Shown piece after piece: positions 28,754 to 38,005 of a stretch of DNA of 64,000 nucleotides; position 1 is the first letter of the stretch; every line of letters starts with the position of its first letter. This stretch comes from DASSQJ01 sp963773655 (GTDB lineage: Bacteria > Actinomycetota > Actinomycetes > Actinomycetales > Dermatophilaceae). The notes beneath the pieces are model-generated. The model saw only the letters and a program-made list of their open reading frames with translations, was not told the origin of the DNA and made no database searches. The stretch covers positions 1,302,001-1,366,000 of the forward strand of contig CAVZBX010000001.1 of the NCBI GenBank assembly GCA_963773655.1. Reading direction: 5' to 3'. The translations under genes and the position numbers were made by a program.

Positions 28754-29257
28754 TCAGCGGCCGCCGGCCCGCGCGAGGTGGGTCACGACCGGCTCCACCC
28801 ACCCGGTCTCGCGCTGCATCCAGCGCACCGCGACGAGGGTGCGGACGACGACGGGCACCGGGCGCCGCGGTGGCTCCACGGCGAGGTCGGTGCCGAACGG
28901 GTCGGTGCTCACCACCCAGCGGTATCCGTGCTGCGTCAGGTGGTCGCCGATGGCGGTGGCCAGCACCGTGACGCACTCGGACGCCGCACCCTCCTCGCCC
29001 GCGTCGGCGAGGGCGGCCTCGTAGGCGACCGCGATGCTGGTGAGGTCGGCCGGGTCGATGCCGCGCTCGGCGTAGTGCGCCCGGGCCGCATCCAGGGTTG
29101 CCTCCTCCTCCGCGGTGGGCCGGCGGCTCGTGATCGTCTCCACCGGCGCCGTGGCCTCGGTGGTGCTGTCGGGCGTGCCGGTGGAGTCGTCGGCGACACC
29201 CTCGTCACCGGCGCCGCCGTCACGGTCGCGCCCGCGGAGTCGGTCCCTCCAGCCCAT
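28754..29257 (-). CDS. DUF3806-type protein
   Basis: 167 residues. The first ~50 are charged and low-complexity (RDRLRGRDRDGGAGDEGV). The rest, with GDHLTQHGYRWVVSTDPFG and a C-terminal HLARAGGR, resembles DUF3806 proteins, for which no function is established. The start at 29257 is 5 bases past the pgl stop, so it is the last gene of the pentose phosphate unit; whether it has a metabolic role there is unknown. Confidence 0.6.
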   Translation of the reverse strand: MGWRDRLRGRDRDGGAGDEGVADDSTGTPDSTTEATAPVETITSRRPTAEEEATLDAARAHYAERGIDPADLTSIAVAYEAALADAGEEGAASECVTVLATAIGDHLTQHGYRWVVSTDPFGTDLAVEPPRRPVPVVVRTLVAVRWMQRETGWVEPVVTHLARAGGR

Positions 29258-29262
29258 GGCGG

Positions 29263-29997
29263 TCAGCCGCCGAGCTCGGCGGCCGCCTCCTCGTCGACGA
29301 GCCAGAGGGTCCGCTCCTCGCCCTTCACGTTCGCCGAGGGGGCCTCCTCGAACGGCGCGCCCTCGACCCCGCGGCGCACGGCCTCGGCCTTGTCGCCCCC
29401 GCTGACGAGGAACCAGACCTCCCGGGAGCGCTCGAGCGCCTCGCGGGTGAGCGACACCCGGGTCGCGGGCGGCTTGGGGGAGTCGTGCACGGCGACCGTG
29501 GGCGTCCCGGTGGTGTCCGCGGCCGGGTGGTGGGGGAACAACGAGGCGCAGTGACCGTCGGGTCCGACGCCCAGCACCATGACGTCGAACTGCCCGTTGC
29601 CGTCGCGCCGGAGGGTCTCGGCGTAGTCCGCGGCGCTGTCCTCGACGGAGTCGCTGCGGTCGGGGCCCGGGATGCGGTGCACGTTCTCGGTCACGAGGCC
29701 GAGGGTGAGCAGCCCGGCGTCGTCGTTCTGCTGGCAGTTGCGTCCGGGGTCCCCGTGGGGCAGGTACCGCTCGTCGCCCCACCAGACGTGCACCCTGGAC
29801 CAGTCGACGGCGTCGCGCGCGGGCTCGGCGGCGAGGGAGCGGACGATCTCGGAGCCCATCTGGCCGCCGGTGAGGGAGACGTGGGCGACGCCGCGGCGGT
29901 TCTGCGCGTCGAGCAGCGCGACGACGAGCCGTGCGGCGGCGGCGTCGGCGAGGGCCTGGGGGGTGGGGTGGACGACGACGACGGGGGGTGCGGTCAT
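29263..29997 (-). CDS. pgl: 6-phosphogluconolactonase
   Basis: 244 residues from the ATG at 29997, which overlaps the restored opcA stop (ATGA). Conserved VHVWWGDERYLPHGD and VLGVGPDGHCASLFPH, and the SLTGGQMG opening, are signatures of the DevB/SOL-type lactonase. It hydrolyses 6-phosphogluconolactone to 6-phosphogluconate, the step after Zwf. This gene is intact although its upstream neighbours carry indels. Confidence 0.93.
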   Translation of the reverse strand: MTAPPVVVVHPTPQALADAAAARLVVALLDAQNRRGVAHVSLTGGQMGSEIVRSLAAEPARDAVDWSRVHVWWGDERYLPHGDPGRNCQQNDDAGLLTLGLVTENVHRIPGPDRSDSVEDSAADYAETLRRDGNGQFDVMVLGVGPDGHCASLFPHHPAADTTGTPTVAVHDSPKPPATRVSLTREALERSREVWFLVSGGDKAEAVRRGVEGAPFEEAPSANVKGEERTLWLVDEEAAAELGG

Positions 29998-31133
29998 GAT
30001 CTGCGCTCCTTGGCCTCGGCGAGCCGCTCGGCGGAGGCCCGCTTGACGGTGTCGGTGTCGACGGACGTCGGCGGGCATGTCCATCGCCTCGACCATCCTG
30101 CTGCCGCCCGCGGCGCGCGCGGCCCGTCGCAGCCGGGTGGTCGTGCGCTCCGCCTCGGCCGGCGACGGTGCCTCGCCGGCGGGGACGGCGTCGCTCGCGG
30201 TGCGGCGCGAGTGCCGCACCGCGCCCACGCCGCGGACGAGGGCGTCGGTGTACACCTCGTCGGGGTCGAGCCGACGCAGCTCGTCGGCGAGGCACTCGGC
30301 GTCCGAGCGGTGCGGGAGGGCGAGGGTGCGGTCGGGCTGGCCGGGCTGGCGCAGGAGCGCGGTCTCGTCGTCGTGGGGCCGCACGAGGTCGACCGTGCCG
30401 CTGGCCCGCTCGAGCCGCACCGAGATCAGCCCGGAGCCGGTGCGCGACCGGACGAGGGTGACCGGGCAGCGCAGCCGGCGCGGCCAGCCACCCGGCGAGC
30501 AGCAGGCCCGGAGGGGCTGTCGAGCGCGGCCGCGACGGTCGCCTCGGTGACCGGCTCGTACGGCGGCTGGTCGAGGGCGGCGGTGAGCAGGCCGCGCCAC
30601 AGGGTGACCCGCGACCAGGCGAGGTCGGTGTCGCCGGGCTGGTGGGCCTTCGCGAGCCTGCCCAGCACGGTGCGCGGGGAGCCCCCCATCCGCGCCGCGT
30701 CGGTGACCCGGCGCTGCGCCATCGCGCCCACCGGGTCCTCGGCGGGGGCCCGGGGGCCGCCCTCGGGCCACCACGCGACGATGGGGGAGTCGGCGAGCAG
30801 CAGCGGGGTCACGACCGACCGGCCGTGCGAGGCGAGCGGACCGTAGAGGCGCAGCACGACGACCTCGGAGGCGCCGGCGTCGCCGCCGACGCGGATCTGG
30901 CCGTCGAGGCGGGCCCGCCCGCGGCGGTTGCCGCGGACGACGACGATGATGCGGCACGGGTGCTGCCGGCTGGCGTCGTTGGCGACCTCGATGGCCTCCT
31001 CGGCCTCACCGTCGTCGACGACGATCACGAGGGTGAGCACCCGGGAGAGGGCCATCGCGCCGGTGTCGGAGCGCAGCTTGACGAGCCGGGCGCTCACGGC
31101 GCCGGTCGTGGTGTCGGGCAGGTCGACGATCAC
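29994..31133 (-). CDS. opcA: Glucose-6-phosphate dehydrogenase assembly protein OpcA (frame interrupted by three 1-base insertions)
   Basis: OpcA is an actinobacterial protein that promotes assembly/activity of glucose-6-phosphate dehydrogenase. The N-terminal frame from GTG 31133 reads VDLPDTTTGAV through DSPIVAWWPEGGP and DAARMGGSPRTVLGRLAKAH. The frame then shifts by +1 near 30507 and again near 30480, restoring LLLAGWLARRLRCPVTLV, and a third time near 30063, giving the tail VDTDTVKRASAERLAEAKER and a stop at 29994 that overlaps pgl. Removing three bases gives 378 residues. All three are insertions, as in the neighbouring genes, so a sequence error is far more likely than a pseudogene. 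Usually adjacent to zwf; here 120 bases of hairpin repeats intervene. Confidence 0.85.
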
Positions 31134-31160
31134 CGGGGTCCCCTCTCGGTATCGGAGCGG

Positions 31161-31233
31161 GGTCCCACGCTCTGCGTGGGCGGAACGAGCGTGGGTCCCA
31201 TGCTCTGCGTGTGGGTCCCACGCTCTGCGTGGG
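31161..31233. repeat. Tandem hairpin repeats between zwf and opcA
   Basis: Three copies of a CCCACG-CTCTG-CGTGGG hairpin: 31164-31180 (perfect 6-base stem), 31197-31215 (variant with CCCATG/CGTGTGGG) and 31217-31233 (perfect). Each is followed by or preceded by GTGGGTCCCA. They fill most of the 120-base gap between two genes that normally abut, and lie in the transcribed region of the pentose phosphate unit. Candidate REP-like repeats or attenuator. Confidence 0.7.
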
Positions 31234-31253
31234 CGAACCGAGTGGGGTGGTGG

Positions 31254-32805
31254 TCACGGCAGCCTCCACTCCCGGCCGTCCCGGCGCATCATCGCGTCGG
31301 CGGACTCCGGCCCCCACCCGCCGGACGACGTACTGCTCCGGGGATCCCTTCTGCCGCGCCCAGTACCGCTCGACCGGGTCGAGGATCCGCCAGGACAGCT
31401 CGACCTCCTCGTGCCGCGGGAACAGCGGCGGCTCACCGAGCAGCACGTCGAGGATGAGCCGCTCGTAGGCCTCCGGGGAGGACTCGGTGAACGAGCGGCC
31501 GTACCCGAAGTCCATCGTGACGTCGCGGACCTCCATCTGCGCGCCCGGCACCTTCGCGCCGAAGCGGATGGTGACGCCCTCGTCGGGCTGGACGCGCACG
31601 ACGACGGCGTTCTGGCCGAGCTCCTCGGTGGCGGTGTCCTGGAAGGGCAGGTGCGGGGCCTTGCTTGAAGACGACGGCGATCTCGGTGACCCGCTTGCCG
31701 AGCCGCTTCCCGGTGCGCAGGTAGAAGGGCACGCCGGCCCACGGCGGGTGTCGACGTCGAGGCGCAGCGCGGCGTAGGTCTCGGTGGTCGAGCCGTCGGC
31801 GACGCCGTCCTCGTCGAGGTAGCCCGCGCACCTCCTCACCGCCCTGCCACCCGCGGGCGTACTGCCCGCGGGCGGTGCCGGTGGCGAGGTCCTCGGGCAG
31901 GCGGACCGCCGAGAGCACCTTCTCCTTCTCGGTCCGCAGGCCCTGGGCGTCGAAGGAGACCGGCTCCTCCATCGCCGTGAGCGCGAGCAGCTGGAGCAGG
32001 TGGTTCTGGATGACGTCGCGGGCCGCGCCGATGCCGTCGTAGTAGCCCGGCGCGACCGCCGATGCCGATGTCCTCGGCCATGGTGATCTGCACGTGGTCG
32101 ACGTAGTTGGCGTTCCACACCGGCTCGAAGAGCTGGTTGGCGAACCGGAGCGCGAGCAGGTTCTGGACCGTCTCCTTGCCGAGGTAGTGGTCGATCCGGA
32201 AGATGCAGTCGGCGGGGAAGACGTTCTCGACGATGGCGTTGAGCTCGCGCGCCGACTCCAGGTCGTGGCCGAAGGGCTTCTCGATGACGACCCGCCGCCA
32301 CGACCCGTCGTGCGGCGTCGACAGCCCGGCGCGCTCGAGCTGCTCGCAGACGGTGGCGAAGAAGGCCGGCGGGATCGAGAGGTAGAACGCGTGGTTGCCG
32401 CCGGTGCCGCGCTGCTCGTCGAGCTCGGCGACCGACCTCGGCGAGCAGGTCGAAGGCCGGCGTCGTCGTCGAAGGTGCCGGGGACGAAGCGGATGCCCTC
32501 GGAGAGGGTGCGCCACACCTCCTCGCGGAACGGGGTGCGGGCGCGCTCCTTGACCGACTCGTAGACGATCTTGCCGAAGTCCTGGTCGGCCCAGTCGCGC
32601 CGGGCGAAGCCGACGAGCGAGAACCCGGGCGGCAGCAGCCCGCGGTTGGCGAGGTCGTAGATGGCCGGCATCAGCTTCTTGCGGGCCAGGTCGCCGGTGA
32701 CCCCGAAGAGCACCATCGAGCAGGGCCCGGCGATCCGCGGGCAGCCGCTTGTCGCGCGGGTCGCGCAGCGGGTTGCTGCTCGGCGGTGACCCGGGCCGGG
32801 CTCAT
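31254..32805 (-). CDS. zwf: Glucose-6-phosphate dehydrogenase (frame interrupted)
   Basis: The ATG at 32805 overlaps the pgi stop. Reading through frames gives the whole enzyme: SMVLFGVTGDLARKKLMPAI (NADP site), RIDHYLGKETVQNLLALRFA (active-site His), AGYYDGIGAARDVIQNHLLQ, WAGVPFYLRTGKRLGKRVTE and the C-terminal WGPESADAMMRRDGREW. Frame changes fall near 32774, 32746, 32455, 32437, 32050, 31827, 31744, 31663 and 31325. Eight are single-base insertions (for example GGGCTAC where GGCTAC is expected); the one near 31744 is best read as a deletion. Net length then equals about 514 residues, normal for the family. It makes NADPH and 6-phosphogluconolactone. Confidence 0.88.
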
Positions 32806-34434
32806 GCGGCGGCCCCGCGCCGAGCGCGGCCCGGACCGCGGCGAGCCCGGCGTCGTGGTCGGTGAGGTGCAGGCGCAGGACCGGCCGGCCGTGGTCGGCG
32901 AGCACCGTGGCGTCGCCGGCGGCCTGGGCCGCGATGAACTGGCCGAAGGTGAAGTCGCGGCCCGGCACCTCGAGGTCCTCGGCGGGAGCGGCCGTGACCT
33001 GCACGTAGAGGCCCGTGGGCGGACCGCCCTTGTGGTACTGGCCGGTGGAGTGGAGGAACCGGGGGCCCCACCCGAAGGTCGCCGGGCGACCGGTGCGGTC
33101 GAACAGGTCGCGGGCGACGTGCTCGAGGTCGGCGTCGGCCTCGCGGTCCAGGTAGGCCATGACCGCGACGTAGCCGCGGTCGGGGTCGAGCCCGGCGAGG
33201 AGGGCCTCGACGGCGGCGTCGAGCGTGTCGGCGCTCGCCGAGCCAGTCGCCGCCGGCCGCGCGGACCTCGACGGCCCCGTCGGTGAAGGCGGGCTCGTCG
33301 CCGGCGCCGATGCCCGGCCTCCAGCAGGTCGCGGGCGGCCGGCCTTGGCGCTCTCGACGTCGGGCTGGTCGAAGGGGTTGATGCCGAGAAGCGCGCCGGC
33401 GACGGCGGTGGCGGCCTCCCAGAGGAGGAACTGCGCCCCGAGCGGCCCGGCCACGGTGACCTGGGAGGCGCTCGCCGGTGGCCGCGGCGTCGTCGTCGTC
33501 GTCGGTGGCGACGAGGCGCACCACGGTGCCGTCGTCGTAGGTGTGCGCGGGCTCGTCACCGATGGCGACGACGGGCAGCAGCCCGGTGCCCTCCTTGCCC
33601 GTGGACTCGGCGATGAGCTGCTCGGCCCACGCGGGGAAGCCGACGTTCTCGGTGCCGGCGTCGACGAGCACGAGCTTGTCGCGCAGCGGCTCGGTGCCGG
33701 CGAGGGCGGCCCCCAGGCGCAGGGCGGGGTTGGCGTCGTCGTCGGCGGCGAGCAGGTCGGCGACCGCCTCGGCGTCGTCGAGGAGGGCCTCGACGTCCGC
33801 GCCGGCGAGGCCGCTCGGCACCAGCCCGAAGGCGGTGAGCGCCGAGTAGCGGCCCCCGACCTCGGGGTCGGCGTTCACCACCCGGAAGCCCTGGCCGCGG
33901 GCCTGCTCGTCGAGCGGGCTGCCCGGGTCGGTGACGACGACCATCCGGGTCGGTGGGGTCGAGCCCGGCGTCGCGGAAGGCCTGCTCGAAGGCGCGTCGC
34001 TGGCTGTCGGTCTCGACCGTGGAGCCGGACTTGCTGGACACGACGACCACGGTGCGGTCCAGGTCGGTGAGGGCGGCCCGCACGACGTCGGGGTCGGAGG
34101 AGTCGAGCACGACGAGCGGGACGCCGGCCGTGGCGCAGACCACCTCGGGGGCCAGCGACGACCCGCCCATGCCGCAGAGGACGACGCGGTCGTAGCCGCC
34201 CTGCCGGAGCTCGTCGCGCAGCGCGGCGACCTCGCCGACGAGCGGCCGGGAGGTGCGGGGCAGGCCCGTCCAGGCCAGCCGCTTGCGCGGCCTCGTCCTC
34301 GGCCGCCGCGCCCCACAGGCGTGTGGTCCTGCGCGAAGAGCCGGCTGGCGAAGCGCTCCTCGACGAGCCGGGGGACGTGGCGTGGCGATGGCGTCGGCCG
34401 CGGCCCCCGTGGCGGCGACGTCGAGGGCGCTCAC
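32802..34434 (-). CDS. pgi: Glucose-6-phosphate isomerase (frame interrupted)
   Basis: Starts GTG at 34434 (GTGA overlap with the tal stop) and, after correction, stops at 32802 over the zwf ATG. Segments in successive frames are unmistakable: VVLCGMGGSSLAPEVVCATA, VVVSSKSGSTVETDSQRRAF (sugar isomerase sites), TGKEGTGLLPVVAIGDEPAH, LLGINPFDQPDVESAK, and GWGPRFLHSTGQYHKGG, the C-terminal signature of actinobacterial Pgi. About ten single-base changes, nearly all insertions, break it between 34395 and 32810. Corrected length is near 540 residues. It interconverts glucose 6-phosphate and fructose 6-phosphate. Confidence 0.85.
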
Positions 34435-35549
34435 GCGGAGGCCTTCTCGAGCTCGCGCGAGACCCCGCCCGAGCAGCTCGTCCCACGACTTCTCGAACTT
34501 CTCCACTCCCTCGCGCTCGAGCTGGGCGACGACCTCGGCGTAGGAGATGCCGAGCCGCTCGAGGCTGTCGAGCACCTCGCGTGGCGTCGTCGTACGCGAC
34601 TCGGCACGGTGTCGCCGCGGATCTCCGCGTGGTCGGCGACCGCCTCGAGGGTCTTCTCCGGCATCGTGTTGACGGTGTCGGGGGCGACGAGCTCGGTGAC
34701 GTACATCGTGTCGGGGTAGTCGGGGTCCTTCACCCCGGTGGAGGCCCACAGCGGCCGCTGCCGGTGTGCACCCGCGGCCTCGAGCGACTGCCAGCGTGGC
34801 GTGGCGAACACCTCCTCGTAGGCCTTGTACGCGAGACGGGCGTTGGCGATCCCGGCCCGGCCCCGGAGGCGCGCGGCCTCTTCGGTGCCGACGGCCTCGA
34901 GCCTGCCGTCGACCTCGCTGTCGACGCGGGAGACGAAGAACGAGGCGACCGAGCGGATGCCGGACAGGTCGACGCCGTGCTCGCGGGCCTGCTCCAGGCC
35001 GGTGAGGAAGGCGTTCATCACCGCGCGGTAGCGGTCGAGGGAGAAGATGAGCGTGACGTTGACCGAGATGCCCTCGGAGAGCACCTGCGAGATGGCCGGG
35101 AGCCCCTCGACGGTGGCCGGGATCTTGATGAAGACGTTCGGCTGGCCGACCTCCGCGGCCAGCGCCCGGGCCTCCTCGATGGTGCGACCGGTGTCGTGGG
35201 CGGCGCCGGGGTCGACCTCGATCGAGACCCGGCCGTCCTGGCCGCCGGTGCGCTCGTAGACCGGCTTCATGATCTCGCAGGCGTCGTGGACGTCCTTCGT
35301 CGTCAGCGCGAAGACGGCCTCGTCGACGCTGCGGCCGGCCCGGGCCAGCTCGTCGACCTGCTCGTCGTAGGCGTGGCCCTCGGACAGGGCCGCCTGGAAG
35401 ATCGAGGGGTTCGTCGTGACCCCGACGACGCCCCGCGTGTCGATGAGCTCCTGGAGGTTGCCGGACGTGATGCGGTCCCGGGAGAGGTCGTCGAGCCAGA
35501 CGGAGACTCCGTGCTCGGCGAGGTCCCGGAGGGGCTTCGGTGTGGTCAT
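34431..35549 (-). CDS. tal: Transaldolase (frame interrupted by three insertions)
   Basis: The N-terminal 310 residues are intact: WLDDLSRDRI, GVTTNPSIFQAAL, NVFIKIPATVEGL with the Schiff-base Lys, and RVDSEVDGRLEAVG. Near 34605 and 34590 single-base insertions shift the frame; the next frame gives EVLDSLERLGISYAEVVAQL and EKFEKSWDELL; a third insertion near 34463 returns to the first frame for GVSRELEKASA and the stop. Corrected length 371 residues. Actinobacterial-type transaldolase of the non-oxidative branch, 7 bases after tkt. Confidence 0.9.
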   Translation of the reverse strand: MTTPKPLRDLAEHGVSVWLDDLSRDRITSGNLQELIDTRGVVGVTTNPSIFQAALSEGHAYDEQVDELARAGRSVDEAVFALTTKDVHDACEIMKPVYERTGGQDGRVSIEVDPGAAHDTGRTIEEARALAAEVGQPNVFIKIPATVEGLPAISQVLSEGISVNVTLIFSLDRYRAVMNAFLTGLEQAREHGVDLSGIRSVASFFVSRVDSEVDGRLEAVGTEEAARLRGRAGIANARLAYKAYEEVFATPRWQSLEAAGAHRQRPLWASTGVKDPDYPDTMYVTELVAPDTVNTMPEKTLEAVADHAEIRGDTVPSRVRRRHARCSTASSGSASPTPRSSPSSSAREWRSSRSRGTSCSGGVSRELEKASA

Positions 35550-35556
35550 GCGGCTC

Positions 35557-37833
35557 TCACTTCCCCGCCGAGGCCTTGTGGCTCGGCGTCTTGGTGTCGC
35601 CGGCGGCGCGGGAGGACCTGGCGCGCGGCGCGGTGTCGGTCACACCGGGGACCCCGGAGCGGGAGCGGGCCGCCTTCAGCGAGTCCTTCGCGGCCTTGAC
35701 GACCGCCTCAGGGGTGAACCCGAACTCACGGAAGAGGGTCGCACCGTCGGCGGAGGCCCCGAAGTGCTCGAGGCTCACACACCGTCCGCTGTCCCCGACG
35801 AGGTCGTGCCAGCCCATCGCCACACCCGCCTCGACGCTGACGCGGGCGCGGACCTCGGGTGGCAGGACCTTGTCCTGGTAGGAGCGCGGCTGCTCCTCGA
35901 ACCATTCCCGGCACGGCATCGAGACCACCCGGGTGCGGGTGCCGCCGCGCTCGAGCCTCTCGCGCGCGGCCAGCGCCACCGACACCTCGGAGCCGGTCGC
36001 GATGATCACGACGTCCGGGGCCTCGGTGCCGTCCGCGCCGCCGTCGACGAGCACGTAGGCGCCCTTGCGGACGCCGGTCGCCTTCGCGTGCGTGGACCGG
36101 TCGATCGTCGGCAGGGCCTGGCGGGAGAGCGCGAGGCCGGCGGTGCGGCGGCGGCGGAGCACCTCCGCCCAGGCCTGCGCGGTCTCGTTGGCGTCGGCCG
36201 GGCGGACCACGTCGAGCTGCGGGATGGCCCGCAGCGCCGCGAGGTGCTCGACCGGCTGGTGGGTGGGACCGTCCTCCCCGAGGCCGATCGAGTCGTGCGT
36301 CCACACGAAGGTCACCGGCAGCTGCTGGAGGGCCGCGAGGCGCACCGCGGGGCGCATGTAGTCGGAGAAGACGAGGAAGGTGCCGCCGTAGGGCCGGGTC
36401 AGCCCCTCGAGCGCGATCCCGTTGAGGATCATGCCCATGGCGTTCTCGCGGATGCCGAAGTGCAGGGTGCGGCCGTACGGGCCGCCCTTCCACTCGGCCG
36501 TCTGCTTGCCGGCAGGGACGAACGACGGCTCGCCCTTCATCGTCGTGTTGTTCGACTCGGCGAGGTCCGCGGAGCCGCCCCAGAGCTCGGGGAGGACGTC
36601 GGCGAGGGCGCCGAGCACCTGCCCGGAGGCCGCGCGGGAGGCGATGCCCTTCTCGTCGGCGTCGAACGTCGGCAGGGCCTTCGCGAAGCCGTCGGGGAGC
36701 TCACCGGCGCGGACGCGGTCGAGGAGGGCGGCGCGCTCGGGGTTGGCCCTGCGCCAGGCCTTGTAGCCCTTGTCCCACTCGCGGTGCGCCGCCCGGCCGC
36801 GCTTCTTCACCTCGCGGGCGTGGCCGAGCACGGCGCGGTCGACCTCGAAGGCCTTCTCCGGGTCGAAGCCGAGGATCTCCTTGGTGGCGGCGACCTCGTC
36901 CGGGCCGAGTGCGGACCCGTGCGACTTGCCGGTGCCCCGGGCCGACGGGGCCGGCCAGGCGATGACGGTGCGGACCAGGACCAGCGTCGGGCGCCGGCGG
37001 GAGCGTCGGCTCTTCTCGAGCGCGGCGAGGACGGCGTCGACGTCCTCGGTGTAGCCGGGGGTGCCCTTGGGGTCCTGGCTCTGCCGCCAGTCGACCTCGA
37101 CGACGTCCCAGCCGTAGGCCTCGAAGCGCTTGCCGACGTCCTCGCTGAACGAGATGTCGGTGTCGTCCTCGATCGAGATCTGGTTGGCGTCGTAGACGAC
37201 AGTGAGGTTGGACAGCTCCTGGTGCCCGGCGAGCGAGCAGGCCTCCGAGGCGACGCCCTCCATGAGGTCGCCGTCGGAGGCGATGACCCAGACGTGGTGG
37301 TCGAAGGGGCTCTCACCGGCCGTGGCGTCGGGGTCGAACATCCCGCGCTGGCGGCGCTGCGCCATCGCCATGCCGACGGCGGAGGCGAGCCCCGAGCCGA
37401 GCGGCCCGGTGGTGATCTCGATCCCGGTCGTGTGGTGGACCTCGGGGTGGCCGGGGGTCTGGGAGCCCCACGTGCGGAGGGCCTCGATGTCGGAGAGCTC
37501 GAGGCCGTACCCGGAGAGGTAGAGCTGGATGTACTGGGTCAGCGAGGAGTGGCCGGCGGAGAGCACGAAGCGGTCGCGGCCGAGCCAGTCGGGGTCGGTG
37601 GGGTCGTGCCGCATCACCTGCTGGTAGAGCAGGTACGCCACGGGGGCCAGGCTCATCGCGGTACCCGGGTGGCCGTTCCCGGTCTTCTGCACCGCGTCCG
37701 CGGCGAGGACGCGCACGGTGTCGACGGCGCGCACGTCGAGGTCGGTCCACCTGGCCTTCTTCGCGACGGGGCGGGTGAGCTCCTCGGACCTGCCGGCGAG
37801 GGGCGTCCTGGTTCGGGTGGGTGACGGGCTCAA
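35557..37833 (-). CDS. tkt: Transketolase
   Basis: 758 residues, intact. GHPGTAMSLAPVAYLLYQQ, the thiamine diphosphate motif SDGDLMEGVASEACSLAGHQ, and TLHFGIRENAMGMILNGIAL are family signatures; the active-site His region is SAGHSSLTQYIQLY. The C-terminus extends about 40 residues (RSSRAAGDTKTPSHKASAGK) beyond the usual end with a Lys/Ser-rich tail. The TTG at 37833 follows GAGAGG and fits the family N-terminus. First gene of tkt-tal-pgi-zwf-opcA-pgl. Confidence 0.95.
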   Translation of the reverse strand: MSPSPTRTRTPLAGRSEELTRPVAKKARWTDLDVRAVDTVRVLAADAVQKTGNGHPGTAMSLAPVAYLLYQQVMRHDPTDPDWLGRDRFVLSAGHSSLTQYIQLYLSGYGLELSDIEALRTWGSQTPGHPEVHHTTGIEITTGPLGSGLASAVGMAMAQRRQRGMFDPDATAGESPFDHHVWVIASDGDLMEGVASEACSLAGHQELSNLTVVYDANQISIEDDTDISFSEDVGKRFEAYGWDVVEVDWRQSQDPKGTPGYTEDVDAVLAALEKSRRSRRRPTLVLVRTVIAWPAPSARGTGKSHGSALGPDEVAATKEILGFDPEKAFEVDRAVLGHAREVKKRGRAAHREWDKGYKAWRRANPERAALLDRVRAGELPDGFAKALPTFDADEKGIASRAASGQVLGALADVLPELWGGSADLAESNNTTMKGEPSFVPAGKQTAEWKGGPYGRTLHFGIRENAMGMILNGIALEGLTRPYGGTFLVFSDYMRPAVRLAALQQLPVTFVWTHDSIGLGEDGPTHQPVEHLAALRAIPQLDVVRPADANETAQAWAEVLRRRRTAGLALSRQALPTIDRSTHAKATGVRKGAYVLVDGGADGTEAPDVVIIATGSEVSVALAARERLERGGTRTRVVSMPCREWFEEQPRSYQDKVLPPEVRARVSVEAGVAMGWHDLVGDSGRCVSLEHFGASADGATLFREFGFTPEAVVKAAKDSLKAARSRSGVPGVTDTAPRARSSRAAGDTKTPSHKASAGK

Positions 37834-37907
37834 CGGGATACCTCTCTGGCGGGGGACGTTCGAGGGGGGTCGCCGGTGCCCACGGCACCGTGGTCGGTCT
37901 GCGCCTC

Positions 37908-37913
37908 ACCCTA
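37908..37913 (-). promoter_or_regulatory. Candidate -10 of the pentose phosphate operon
   Basis: TAGGGT on the minus strand, about 75 bases before the tkt TTG. It faces away from the ctaB -10 at 37960, so this 170-base gap holds two divergent promoters. Confidence 0.4.
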
Positions 37914-37959
37914 GTGCCGTGGAGTCGGCCGGGGTGGGGGCCGGATCCAGCGGGACGGT

Positions 37960-37965
37960 TAGAAT
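37960..37965 (+). promoter_or_regulatory. -10 hexamer of ctaB
   Basis: TAGAAT, about 40 bases before the GTG at 38006. The leader contains a GAAGGA ribosome site four bases before the start codon, so this gene is leadered. Confidence 0.5.
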
Positions 37966-38005
37966 CTCGGGACATCTGCTCCCCTCGTCCTACCCGAAGG
38001 ACCCC

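Noticed and set aside
31161..31233. CRISPR or tRNA-like structure
   Set aside because: Only three short hairpins with irregular spacing and no cloverleaf.
29994..35549. Four adjacent pseudogenes (opcA, zwf, pgi, tal)
   Set aside because: The indels are almost all single-base insertions, conserved motifs are intact in each frame, and corrected lengths and overlaps are normal, so sequence error is the better explanation.
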